A stretch of DNA of 64,000 nucleotides from Chloroflexota bacterium (GCA_013112715.1 JABFGB010000029.1:1-64000), one strand, 5' to 3'. Positions 54,901 through 63,273 are shown, numbered from the stretch's first letter. A program made the numbers and translations. Notes: a model not told the origin generated them from the sequence alone.

Positions 54901-55598
54901 GTGTTGTGGGGGTCACCAATGAAGGCTTCCCGACCATTGACCGCCGCGTAACCGATGACGGGACGATTGAAGCCGCCTTCATCATTGTGCCACTGGATGT
55001 CACCCGTGCCCTGATGAACCAACAAACGGGTGGGCCGTCCTCATTTTTTGACACTAATCAGGTTTGGCTCAATTTGCCAGAACGTGAACCGACGGATAAG
55101 CTCAAGCAAGAAATCGCGCAAGTTCCGGGAGTGACTGTGACCCGTTTTGCGTGGGATCGCTTTGGGCAGATTCAACGTGAACCGCTGCCAAGTGCTGTTG
55201 CAGGGTTGTTGTATGTGGGGTTCATTGTAAGCCTCATTCTCAGCCTACTCGACTTTGCCTTCTATATCATCGTCACGGCCAAACAGCGTTCCTTCACCTT
55301 TGGCGTGCTGCGCTCATTGGGTTGGGACACCAACAATATTTGGCGGCTGTTGTTGTTTGAGAACCTAGCATTAGTTGTGCCCGCCTTGATTATCGGCACC
55401 CTGCTTGGTGCAGGGCTAGCCTACCTGCTGCTGCCATTCTTGATACTGGCGGGTAACGAAACCCTACAATTTAAACCACTAGAAGTTGTGTTGATGTTGG
55501 TCAGCTTGGTTGGTGGATTTGGCGTGCTGTTGACTTTGACGGCGACATGGTTACGGAGCATGAGTGTAAATCAAGTGCTGCGTTTGGGTGAAGAATAA
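51975..55598 (+). CDS. Giant FtsX-type ABC permease 2
   Basis: A 1,207-residue partner of the preceding permease with the same layout. It opens LNLIFKRMRREWRVLSILLL. The first core follows a domain of about 300 residues (LLSGAVLFIMLYHLVTTVS, then EWSSISSRGGSTFQL). The second extracytoplasmic region carries a Pro-rich loop (DAGPPPTPPEQW). The final core reads AKQRSFTFGVLRSLGWDTNN. Both proteins end in similar tails, LRLGDE and LRLGEE, which supports origin by duplication. GGAAG precedes the ATG. Confidence 0.88.
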   Translation: MTLNLIFKRMRREWRVLSILLLAVCLVTGFLALGPLYIRAVTEVDIRSALDSANPEELKITVVSDVPVDQNAENIIKEELGPLAVGVDRYIRAQYTAPEAPSGQGDPGTPQIAVCGFVMVLGANPDDGLPGANECYQPFAFERLDQLVNVVEGRLPERLATPDMVNAAGLSEEQQAAQQIGIYNRGQTEAVITPEVAETARLELGSRFYMGQVFTDGTSRVTSVVIVGIVEPKNPSDPIWTGNQMFLRGAEVEVNLTTTRYDWGMAFDPAAYQDWVAPVVPGTSYIWRIHTNPDVINSNNAGEYSAAYTSLQNRLGTALNGAQTFSGLAPLISGYDDRVKEAEGPIVLLSGAVLFIMLYHLVTTVSLILQQQGTEWSSISSRGGSTFQLMKLQFITVFLLGFIGFVVGPYLSRIFLFFMERFGPLAQALDGASFGNLETPVTSYLLSIAAGAACVTFLSLPAYPAAKKSLLRLKQATSRPPTKPFWTSFFLDFVLIIAGIGFVIRMYWIADGRIKDLYRYLINPAKMVQFVADHPSQTGGLKDPGNLLSMALLVTGIALFWLRIFPMLMGFVSRITSRRKALTGPLAVWNIERNPGHYAQLILLLIGTLALGTASLGLTATREAGGWRQAQKEIGGSARVEINPTQGDITNVAWDRFDGVADSANVIRVTGTALGRESFVLIGVNPEEFATAFPDYADEVAGLRDVPALTQPGIVLPDDANQLTVQVWSQSLATEEVPEPSVIISVYLIDAVGTPYLLQLSRDAGTNVTGPTGETSEPDAGPPPTPPEQWVTLSGYLPVSGRLPYRMWRIGMASRQGNLDSFTHKVYLDYWQTVDANGIATPLESYETQPAGWQPATFVSPFSGTWVPLDIAQRQIGGAQIQYVQNEVDPVAQDDSTALKIEYSVRRVSGRSTEPSVMIDTLPVDRIPAIISGKFADVFRGTGQGSANRGIPPLEVGSERDLNVDVGPGTVPFGFRVVGVTNEGFPTIDRRVTDDGTIEAAFIIVPLDVTRALMNQQTGGPSSFFDTNQVWLNLPEREPTDKLKQEIAQVPGVTVTRFAWDRFGQIQREPLPSAVAGLLYVGFIVSLILSLLDFAFYIIVTAKQRSFTFGVLRSLGWDTNNIWRLLLFENLALVVPALIIGTLLGAGLAYLLLPFLILAGNETLQFKPLEVVLMLVSLVGGFGVLLTLTATWLRSMSVNQVLRLGEE

Positions 55599-55619
55599 AA
55601 GAAAAGAGGGACATATTCC

Positions 55620-56516
55620 ATGAGACCCTATATCAAATGTGACGATCTCGTAAAAATCTATAAAATAGCCGATCTTGAGGTTGTTGCGCTGCGCGGCCTT
55701 GATCTGGAAGTGGACAAAGGGGAGATGTTGGCGCTCGTCGGGGCTTCTGGCTCTGGCAAGTCCACCCTAATGAACATTCTCGGTGCGCTGGATACCCCCA
55801 CCACCGGACAAGTGTGGGTCGGTGATTACAACCTATTGGAAATGAGCCGCCCTCAACAAACGCTTTATCGGCGAACACAGGTCGGTTTTGTGTGGCAGCA
55901 AACGGCGCGTAATCTGCTGCCCTATCTGACCGCCCGCGAAAATGTTGAACTGCCGATGGCGCTGGCAAAAGTTGGACGACGCGAACGGCATAAACGTGCC
56001 CAAGAATTGCTGGAGATGGTTGGACTCGGTGAACGGCTCAACCACCGCCCAGATCGCCTTTCCGGGGGTGAACAGCAGCGCGTAGCAATTGCGGTGGCAA
56101 TGGCAAATCGGCCCGGCCTGCTTCTTGCTGACGAACCGACGGGCGAAGTCGACACTGAAGCCGCTGGCATCATCTTTAATACCATGCACACCCTCAAAGA
56201 CGAATATGGCGTGACCATCATCATCGTGACCCACGACGTGAGTGTTGCCAATCGGGTTGACCGTGTAATCGGGATGCGTGACGGACGCACCGTGACTGAA
56301 ATCTTGCGTCGGCGTGATGGGGATGTATTGGTCAGTGATGAAGAGTATGCCATCCTTGACCGTGCTGGTCGTCTGCAACTGCCAGAAGCGTACATTGAGA
56401 CTCTCAGCTTGGAAGATCGGGTACGCCTGAAACTGCGCGAAGACCATATTGGGGTGTATGCACAACACCATTCCGAAGAAACTGATGAAGAAGAAGAAAC
56501 GACTGTCGGGGCCTAA
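55620..56516 (+). CDS. ABC ATPase 1 of the exporter (LolD/MacB-type, C-terminal tail)
   Basis: A 298-residue ATPase. Walker A GASGSGKST; Q-loop in FVWQQTARNLLPYLT; signature LSGGEQQRVAIAVAM; Walker B LLLADEPTGEVDTEA (Glu-Val-Asp where the group usually has Asn/Gln-Leu-Asp); switch His in VTHDVSVAN. The last ~70 residues extend beyond the usual LolD length and end in an acidic run (SEETDEEEETT). It lies 21 bases after permease 2. Confidence 0.93.
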   Translation: MRPYIKCDDLVKIYKIADLEVVALRGLDLEVDKGEMLALVGASGSGKSTLMNILGALDTPTTGQVWVGDYNLLEMSRPQQTLYRRTQVGFVWQQTARNLLPYLTARENVELPMALAKVGRRERHKRAQELLEMVGLGERLNHRPDRLSGGEQQRVAIAVAMANRPGLLLADEPTGEVDTEAAGIIFNTMHTLKDEYGVTIIIVTHDVSVANRVDRVIGMRDGRTVTEILRRRDGDVLVSDEEYAILDRAGRLQLPEAYIETLSLEDRVRLKLREDHIGVYAQHHSEETDEEEETTVGA

Positions 56517-56536
56517 ATTACTGGAGCAGCTATTTT

Positions 56537-57325
56537 ATGAGCAACGGTTATTCAAGTGGGATTGAACCCACGATCAGTATCAACAACCTACATCGCATTT
56601 ATCACCTTGAAGGTGAAGATATTCACGCGGTAAACGGCATTTCTCTCGATATTTGGCCCAATTACATGACGGCGATTGTGGGGCGTTCGGGGTCGGGCAA
56701 AACAACCCTGCTTAATCTGGTCGCAGGATTGGACAATTCCACACAGGGGGATATTCACATTTTAGGACGCAATTTGAGCGCGATGAATGAGCCGGAACGC
56801 CTCAATATGCGTTTGCACGAAATCGGCTTTGTGTTCCAAAGTTTTGGCCTTATGCCCCTGTTGAGCGCCTTTGAAAATGTTAGCATTCCGCTGCGGATGC
56901 GCGGAGCCTCGCCCCGTGAACGGGATGCCCAAGTCCGCGAAGCATTGGAATGGGTTGGATTAGCCGAACGTGCCAAACATCGCCCTTACGAACTATCCGG
57001 TGGGGAGCAGCAGCGTGTGGCAATCGCCCGTGCGTTGGCGGCTCACCCTAAACTGATCCTTGCCGACGAACCAACGGGTCAGTTGGACACACGCACAGGC
57101 CGCCGTATTCTGGATTTGCTGCGCCGCTTGGTCGTGGAACGCGAAATTACGGTTGTCATTGTCAGCCATGACCCCCAAGTGATGCAGGAAGCCGATGTCG
57201 TCCATGAAATGCGTGATGGTAGATTGATGGAAACGCGCATTAAGCCGGGAATCGTTCTGCCGGACGGCTCCAAGGGGAACACTGCCTATATGGAAGACTC
57301 ACGCAGCGCTTATACTGTTGCGTAA
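56537..57325 (+). CDS. ABC ATPase 2 of the exporter (LolD/MacB-type)
   Basis: A 262-residue ATPase. Walker A GRSGSGKTT; Q-loop in FVFQSFGLMPLLS; signature LSGGEQQRVAIARALA; Walker B LILADEPTGQLDTRT; switch His in VSHDPQVMQ. It is a distinct paralogue of ATPase 1, so the transporter may use an ATPase heterodimer. Last gene of the operon; a strong hairpin follows. Confidence 0.93.
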   Translation: MSNGYSSGIEPTISINNLHRIYHLEGEDIHAVNGISLDIWPNYMTAIVGRSGSGKTTLLNLVAGLDNSTQGDIHILGRNLSAMNEPERLNMRLHEIGFVFQSFGLMPLLSAFENVSIPLRMRGASPRERDAQVREALEWVGLAERAKHRPYELSGGEQQRVAIARALAAHPKLILADEPTGQLDTRTGRRILDLLRRLVVEREITVVIVSHDPQVMQEADVVHEMRDGRLMETRIKPGIVLPDGSKGNTAYMEDSRSAYTVA

Positions 57326-57331
57326 TATAGG

Positions 57332-57361
57332 TGTGGGGCGGTAACCAGTTATCGCCCCACA
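57332..57361 (+). terminator. Hairpin ending the exporter operon
   Basis: TGTGGGGCG pairs with CGCCCCACA, extended by GTAA/TTAT-type inner pairs to about 13 pairs around a tetraloop. No T-run follows, so it may act with another factor. Confidence 0.55.
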
Positions 57362-57414
57362 ATTAACCCGCTCTGAAAATTCCGTGAATCCCACTATAGC
57401 ATCCGCTCTTCTAC

Positions 57415-57443
57415 TTGTCATAAAATTAAATTCGCCATACACT
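57415..57443 (+). promoter_or_regulatory. Sigma-70-type promoter of the cpaF-like gene
   Basis: TTGTCA (57415-57420), a 17-base spacer, TACACT (57438-57443). About 40 bases separate the -10 from the start codon. Confidence 0.5.
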
Positions 57444-57484
57444 ACAACAGTCAAGACAAGTCAAAATTTATGTAAGGGTATGTC

Positions 57485-58990
57485 ATGGGTTCACGACTCT
57501 CCAAACTTTCCGGCCCTCCACCCAAAAAAGACCGCCGCGAACAGCCTGATTTCAATGCGGATGAGATATTTGCCATAAATGAGGCGCCACGACCCGGCAC
57601 GTCACCATTTACGACGGCAGTACCGGCTGGCCCAATCAATCAGGCAGATACCCTGCTTCACGATAGCAGCGCGTATGGGCCACCGACCAAAAAACGCAGC
57701 AGCCCGCGTGTTGCCGAACTACGCAAAATGCTGCGTGTCAAATTGATGGCAACGGCTGAAGAATTTGACAAGCTAGAATCCATCAACCCTGAACATTGTA
57801 AATTGGTCGTTGATCGCCTCCAAACACTTATTCAGCGGGCCAATCTGCAATTGAGTTCACAAGAATACCAAGACCTCGAAACTGGCCTCATCTATGATTT
57901 ACTCGGTTTTGGGGCGATTGAGCCACTGGTACGCGATAAGAGTGTCAGTGAAATTATGGTCAATGGCCCGGAAATTATCTTTGCCGAACGTAAAGGCAAG
58001 CTGATCGAAACCGACATTGTTTTTGACGACGATGAGCATGTACAGTGGACAGCCCAGCGCATTGTGCGCCCCATGCAGCGTGAATTGAGCCGCAAACAGG
58101 CGATGGTAGATGCTCGGTTGCCCGATGGCAGCCGCGTACATGTCATTATGCCCCCCTCAGCGCTACAGGGCACAACCATCACCATCCGTAAATTCCCCGA
58201 AAAACGTCTGACATGGCAAGATCTGGTAGGTTTCGGTTCATTCACTGAAGAAGTGGCAATGTTCCTTGCTGCCTGTGTCAAGGTACGCCTAAACATCGTC
58301 GTGTCCGGTGGTACCGGTTCGGGCAAGACCACCCTGCTAAATGTGATTAGCTCATTTATCCCCGAAGATGAACGTATCGTCACCATTGAGGACTCTGCTG
58401 AACTGCAATTGGCGCAACGGCATGTGGTACGGCTTGAAACCATTCCCAATGTGCAAGGTACTAAAGAAGGGGCACTGACCATCCGCGATTTGGTCAAGGG
58501 TTCATTGCGTATGCGACCAGATCGGATTGTTGTCGGTGAAATTCGTGACGGTGCGGCGTTGGACATGCTCCAAGCGATGAACACCGGGCATGACGGTTCA
58601 TTGACCACCGTACACTCCAACAGCCCTCGTGACGCGGTCTCCCGCTTGGAAACCTTGTGCTTGATGGCAGGTATGGATTTGCCCGTTCAGGTCGTGCGCA
58701 GCCAAATCGCCAGCGCCGTGGACTTGTTTGTCCAGCAAGCCCGTCTAAAGGATGGCAGCCGTAAAATCATCCAAATCAGCGAAATTCAGGGGATGGAAGG
58801 CCAAAACGTCACGCTGCAAGACGTATTTGTCTATAAGACCCCCGGCCATACCGGATCAGGCCCTAGCCATGAAGGTGGCGGCACGTTGGAACCCACCGGG
58901 ATGCGTCCGAAATTTGCCGAGCGCTTTGAACATGCCGGAATTCGCCTAAGTGCCGATGTATTTGGGGCACGTTCCAAGAAATTCGGTTAA
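57485..58990 (+). CDS. CpaF/TadA-type secretion ATPase
   Basis: A 501-residue hexameric ATPase of the type II/IV secretion superfamily, which powers Tad pilus assembly. The first ~80 residues are Pro/Lys-rich and poorly conserved. The N-domain has GFGAIEPLVRDKSVSEIMVN. Walker A is SGGTGSGKTTLLN; the Asp box IVTIEDSAELQL; the His/Walker B part RMRPDRIVVGEIRDGAALD; then GHDGSLTTVHSN. AAGGG lies six bases before the ATG. No other tad/cpa gene (CpaB, CpaC, TadB/C, pilin) is in the window, so its machinery is elsewhere or the gene works alone. Confidence 0.93.
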   Translation: MGSRLSKLSGPPPKKDRREQPDFNADEIFAINEAPRPGTSPFTTAVPAGPINQADTLLHDSSAYGPPTKKRSSPRVAELRKMLRVKLMATAEEFDKLESINPEHCKLVVDRLQTLIQRANLQLSSQEYQDLETGLIYDLLGFGAIEPLVRDKSVSEIMVNGPEIIFAERKGKLIETDIVFDDDEHVQWTAQRIVRPMQRELSRKQAMVDARLPDGSRVHVIMPPSALQGTTITIRKFPEKRLTWQDLVGFGSFTEEVAMFLAACVKVRLNIVVSGGTGSGKTTLLNVISSFIPEDERIVTIEDSAELQLAQRHVVRLETIPNVQGTKEGALTIRDLVKGSLRMRPDRIVVGEIRDGAALDMLQAMNTGHDGSLTTVHSNSPRDAVSRLETLCLMAGMDLPVQVVRSQIASAVDLFVQQARLKDGSRKIIQISEIQGMEGQNVTLQDVFVYKTPGHTGSGPSHEGGGTLEPTGMRPKFAERFEHAGIRLSADVFGARSKKFG

Positions 58991-59007
58991 TCTGGCAAAA
59001 ACAAGAA

Positions 59008-59035
59008 GGGGCGATTCCAACAGTGGTTTCGCCCC
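59008..59035. terminator. GGGGCGA hairpin between convergent genes
   Basis: GGGGCGA pairs with TCGCCCC. On the minus strand it is followed by TTCTTGTTTTT, so it can end the permease operon; on the plus strand by ATTTC. Confidence 0.65.
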
Positions 59036-59056
59036 ATTTCAATCTGCCTGTTATTG

Positions 59057-60706
59057 TTAACCCTTCAAACCTGTCGTCGCAATCCCCTCGGTAAATTGTT
59101 TTTGGGCCACAAAGTACATCAACATCACCGGGAAAAGCGCGATAAACGCTCCTGCCATCAAGAGATTGGGCCGCGAACCACCCTCCTCACGGAAGCTGTA
59201 CAGCGCATAGGCAATCGGACGCCATTCATCGGTACTCGTCACCAAAATAGGCCAATCTAGGGCATTCCATGTGGCGATAAAAGTAAACAGGACAACAGTG
59301 GTAATCGCCGCCCGTGAAATGGGTAGAGCAATTTGGAACAGGAAGCGCACATGACCCGCCCCATCAATTTGCGCCGCGTCAAAAAGCTCGGTGGGAATTT
59401 GCATAAAAAATTGGCGCAGCAGAAAAATCCCAAAGGTGCTGGCAAGAAATGGCACGACCAATGCCGGCCAGTTATCCAGCCAACGGGCACTTTCGGCAGT
59501 GATAATCCTAAAGCCCAACAGGGAATTGGAAAAATCACCGATGCTGTCAAAGATCGGGCCGACATTTTCGACTGACCAGCGGCTAATGGAGGTCACAATC
59601 AGCAGGCGTGGAATCAGCACAACCACTGAGGGGATGAATAGGGTCATCAGGAAAATGCTAAAGACTAAATTGCGTCCGGGCCAGTTCATACGGGCAAAGG
59701 CATAAGCCGCAAGAATCGAGAACAAGGTTTGCCCCGTAACCGTCAACAGTGTGATGATGGTCGAATTGATAAAATACTCTGAGAAGTTTTCGTCAATCCA
59801 GACCTTCACGTAATGGGACACCCCACCCGACAAAATTAAATCGGCCTTGTACAAACCAAAGGGTAAATTCACTTTGAGAATTGCTAGACCACCATTTTGT
59901 CGTTCCTTGATATACTGCGCCTGTGGGGTGCGTTGCAAGGCGGGCGTCCGCTCAATAGAACCACGACAGCAGGACTCCATGTATTCAGGGAAACCCAAAT
60001 TGGTGGCTTGAAGAATGGAACTGCCTTCAGCGTCGGTCTCTATTGCCCAATATCCCACCACAACATTGAAGGTATCCAATGAAGCGGGGATAAATTCCTC
60101 CGTCCCGTCAGCTTTTTGGACATTCAGCCCACGAAATGCCAGTACATCCCCTCGACTGGCGCGTTCGTTCTGTAGCAGGCGAATAGTATGGTTGCCCTCT
60201 GGCAGCATCACGCGCAACTCTTGGCTGAGAGCCGTCACATTGGGATAGCCGTCTATCAAAAATGACTGTGCAAACTGCGGTTCATCGCTAAAGGTGTCAA
60301 TCTGAGCCACCTGCTGTCCATCCACATACACATCCACTGCACCACCCTTGGGGCTGGTATCATACACCAACGACGCGGCAACCCCATCAAATTGAACTTC
60401 GGCCTCTGGAATCAGAAATTCCCCTAGTGGACGATTTAATTCAGCGTCAGTGCCTTTATAGACGCCCAGCAACCGCGATTGGGGTACCAAAACTCCCCGC
60501 GACACTTCGCTAATCGTCATCAATGAGGTGGACACCATCCACAAAAAGGGCAGCACAAACAAGATCGCCCCAAGCGTAAGCAACAGATAGGCAAAAAGCG
60601 TTCCTACTGGCAGATGCAATGGCGGACGCTGGGGCAGCACTCGCTTGTGCTCTCTGGATTTTTCGGTAAGTGACGTTGTAGAAGTGGTCGACGTGGTACT
60701 AGCCAT
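59057..60706 (-). CDS. MalG-type sugar ABC permease with large extracytoplasmic insertion
   Basis: A 549-residue permease, nearly twice the usual length. Residues 34-60 form the first helix; residues about 65-310 are an added extracytoplasmic region; from 312 (YFINSTIITLLTVTG) a normal MalG core continues. The EAA loop is FDAAQIDGAGHVR followed by IALPISRAAI. The insertion contains a beta-rich part (about 104-196) with VDVYVDGQQVAQIDTF and LPEGNHTIRL, resembling the module of the window's two secreted proteins. It overlaps the MalF-type gene by eight bases. No binding protein or ATPase adjoins. Sugar specificity unknown. Confidence 0.9.
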   Translation of the reverse strand: MASTTSTTSTTSLTEKSREHKRVLPQRPPLHLPVGTLFAYLLLTLGAILFVLPFLWMVSTSLMTISEVSRGVLVPQSRLLGVYKGTDAELNRPLGEFLIPEAEVQFDGVAASLVYDTSPKGGAVDVYVDGQQVAQIDTFSDEPQFAQSFLIDGYPNVTALSQELRVMLPEGNHTIRLLQNERASRGDVLAFRGLNVQKADGTEEFIPASLDTFNVVVGYWAIETDAEGSSILQATNLGFPEYMESCCRGSIERTPALQRTPQAQYIKERQNGGLAILKVNLPFGLYKADLILSGGVSHYVKVWIDENFSEYFINSTIITLLTVTGQTLFSILAAYAFARMNWPGRNLVFSIFLMTLFIPSVVVLIPRLLIVTSISRWSVENVGPIFDSIGDFSNSLLGFRIITAESARWLDNWPALVVPFLASTFGIFLLRQFFMQIPTELFDAAQIDGAGHVRFLFQIALPISRAAITTVVLFTFIATWNALDWPILVTSTDEWRPIAYALYSFREEGGSRPNLLMAGAFIALFPVMLMYFVAQKQFTEGIATTGLKG

Positions 60707-63050
60707 AAAACACCCGATCCTTCGAAAGTTGGTTTTGAATGAGGGTGAGAATTAAAATTACCATAAATAAGATAAAGGCGAGGGCTGTTGCATAACCGGG
60801 GTCATTTTGTTTATAGAAAACCTCAAAGATGCGAACGGTTAGGGTATCTACTTCCTGACCAATCGCCCCACTTCGCATGACGTAAATACTGTCAAATGAA
60901 CTAAACGTCCCGATGATGCCCAACATTGAGAGGAAAAAGGTCACAGGTGAAAGAAGTGGAAGGGTAATATTGCGGAACGCTGACCAGCGGCCTGCCCCGT
61001 CCACCCTTGCGGCTTCATAAAGTTCACCCGGAATAGACCCCAACCCCGCTAGAAAAATGACCGCGTAATAACCGGAATAGACCCAAATATTAAACAAAAT
61101 TACGGTTGTTAGGGCCATGCTGGGGCCTTCGAAGGCCGAAGGAATTTGATTAGGGTTGCCGTTAAAAACCTCTCTAAAGATGACTCGAATAAGCCCGTTG
61201 GGTTCCATTAGCCACTTTTGCGTCTCGATGCCCACGACACCGAGGAATTTATTGGCTAGGCCACCGGGGTCAAGGCTAAATACAACTGTAAAGACGGTAG
61301 CAGTTGCAATTCTGGGCGCGATATAGGGCATAAAGTAGACAAGGCGGAACATGCCTTTGCCAAGATTGATCTCATAGAACATCACATAGGCCAATAGAAG
61401 TCCAAACACCAATTGGGCAGGCACACTGACTATACTGAAAATGACAGTGCGAGTCAGCGCCTCTCGAACTTCAAGGGCGGGTGCGCCTGCCCGCATCATC
61501 GTACCGGGAAGCTCACTAATACACAGCCAGCCACCAACCATCAACAGCAGGGCTAAGAGGAACATGCCGGATAATCCAAATGTAGTCTCGCGCTTTTGGG
61601 CATCTTTCCAGACCAAATAGGCAATGCCGATTAAGAACATGCCTGTGCCAATCAAAATCAGTTGGGGCACAAACATCATCTGAGCTGCCAATTCTTCAAC
61701 ACTGAGGTTGTTACGCGGTGGCACACCTGTCGCATACTCATAAGCGGCACTAAACTGTTGATCTGAAAGGTTATCAAACCCGTGTGCCGTCTCTCGATAA
61801 AGCTGGATGGTCATGAGCAGGTATATGAATAGGCCCAATACCAAAACCCCCAATACCGCACGGGCTAGTCCCAACCAACCATACAGAGGCGCATCCACCA
61901 ACATTTTTTCACGATGACTACCGATGAGGAAAATCAACCCAATGGCGAAGGCAATAACAAGCGCCAATATCAGCGGACGACTAATGGGGGGGGTATAACC
62001 GCCGCGTGTCACCAACGCCAACCCCACATCTTGGGCTTGATACAAATCGAAGGGTGCTAGAACCTCCGTGTTTTCACTCAACAAGATGGTCGCGTCGAGC
62101 GTTTCGGTTGTCCCCAGCAGGTTATTGGTCTCAAGCTGAACAGTGGCTTCAGTGGTATAGGGCGCGGGTTGAAAGCCAAGTCCCACTGTCAGCGGGAGGA
62201 GAATCTGCACTTTTTGATTGTTTTCAAAAGTAATAGCGCCATCCGTAAAATTATCTACGGGGACATTTTGATAGGCTTGGGGTGCAAGAAAAGCCTCATA
62301 GGTGGTATCGCCAATAGTTGCCTTGAGCGGAATATCGCCATCCAGCGAAACATTGACGACCCGCGCTCCCTCAATCGGTAAATCGGGCACGGCGTTGGAA
62401 ACATGGGTAGTAAAAAGCAACTGAGCGATTTCACGAGATTCTTCAACATCTTTTTCCATCTGGTCGTAGGCATAACGCACAATCAAAACAGCCAGCACCG
62501 TCAAGACCATCATAAGCACGGTATTGCCGATGTAGTTGCCGACTCGCCCCTCGGTACGCTGCCGTAAAAAGACATAACCGCCGATACTTAGGGCGACAAG
62601 CATTATCCCCACCAACCACGGGCCAAATTTGAAATATTCGGTGATGCCAAGAAAAACGAGCCAGATGATCGCTAGGGCGAGGACAAAACTGGGGAGTAGA
62701 TAGAACCACAGATGATCGTTGGGATGTTCGCGCTGATGGTCACGGGCACGCTGCCATGCTTTGGATGCCAGATAACAAAAGACAACTGCCAAGAGCATTA
62801 GGACGACATAGATCAGGCTACCGATCCCCTTGACATAGTTATCGAGGCCCACATAGCTGTTGGTGATGGGGCGTCCAAACTTCAGGCTTTCCCATGTGGC
62901 CGAGATCACTGGATAGATACCAAAAATGAGAGTGATGATAAAGGCCGGAGCGACCAGCAGATAGGCCAGTGCCGATTCGCGCAGGCGACGCCGAAAATGA
63001 CCAAGTGCCAATTCGCGCTGATATGACTTATTGCCCGATGTGTTTTCCAT
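60699..63050 (-). CDS. MalF-type sugar ABC permease with ~470-residue insertion
   Basis: A permease of about 783 residues; typical relatives have about 300. The first helix (about 28-52, LAYLLVAPAFIITLIFGIYP) is normal. Then come extra helices (about 76-195), an extracytoplasmic beta-rich domain (about 197-355, with VVNVSLDGDIPLKATIG) and four more helices (about 358-512). The canonical core resumes near 530 with LTRTVIFSIVSVPAQLVFGL and the EAA loop YEAARVDGAGRWS, ITLPLLSPVTF. The ATG at 63050 is chosen; an in-frame TTG lies three codons earlier. It is first in a two-gene operon with the MalG-type permease. Confidence 0.9.
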   Translation of the reverse strand: MENTSGNKSYQRELALGHFRRRLRESALAYLLVAPAFIITLIFGIYPVISATWESLKFGRPITNSYVGLDNYVKGIGSLIYVVLMLLAVVFCYLASKAWQRARDHQREHPNDHLWFYLLPSFVLALAIIWLVFLGITEYFKFGPWLVGIMLVALSIGGYVFLRQRTEGRVGNYIGNTVLMMVLTVLAVLIVRYAYDQMEKDVEESREIAQLLFTTHVSNAVPDLPIEGARVVNVSLDGDIPLKATIGDTTYEAFLAPQAYQNVPVDNFTDGAITFENNQKVQILLPLTVGLGFQPAPYTTEATVQLETNNLLGTTETLDATILLSENTEVLAPFDLYQAQDVGLALVTRGGYTPPISRPLILALVIAFAIGLIFLIGSHREKMLVDAPLYGWLGLARAVLGVLVLGLFIYLLMTIQLYRETAHGFDNLSDQQFSAAYEYATGVPPRNNLSVEELAAQMMFVPQLILIGTGMFLIGIAYLVWKDAQKRETTFGLSGMFLLALLLMVGGWLCISELPGTMMRAGAPALEVREALTRTVIFSIVSVPAQLVFGLLLAYVMFYEINLGKGMFRLVYFMPYIAPRIATATVFTVVFSLDPGGLANKFLGVVGIETQKWLMEPNGLIRVIFREVFNGNPNQIPSAFEGPSMALTTVILFNIWVYSGYYAVIFLAGLGSIPGELYEAARVDGAGRWSAFRNITLPLLSPVTFFLSMLGIIGTFSSFDSIYVMRSGAIGQEVDTLTVRIFEVFYKQNDPGYATALAFILFMVILILTLIQNQLSKDRVFYG

Positions 63051-63197
63051 CAAAAACAAAATTCCCTAATCGCAAGAGTTTTTATAGCCTGTATTTAATC
63101 GCCTGACGCGGAAAACTGCAAGCAAATGGATAAGCACGAAGGCAAAATCTACGTAAAAGTTTCTTAAACCCATATGCAATGTGATGGGAAAACCTTC

Positions 63198-63226
63198 TGG
63201 ACATGCCAGCGATGCTCTGCTACAAT
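63198..63226 (+). promoter_or_regulatory. Sigma-70-type promoter of rpsT
   Basis: TGGACA (63198-63203), a 17-base spacer, TACAAT (63221-63226). It leaves a leader of about 40 bases before the rpsT start. Confidence 0.65.
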
Positions 63227-63273
63227 GCTTTCTTTGTATTCAAACAGACAGGCAATTTTTTCGGAGATTAACG

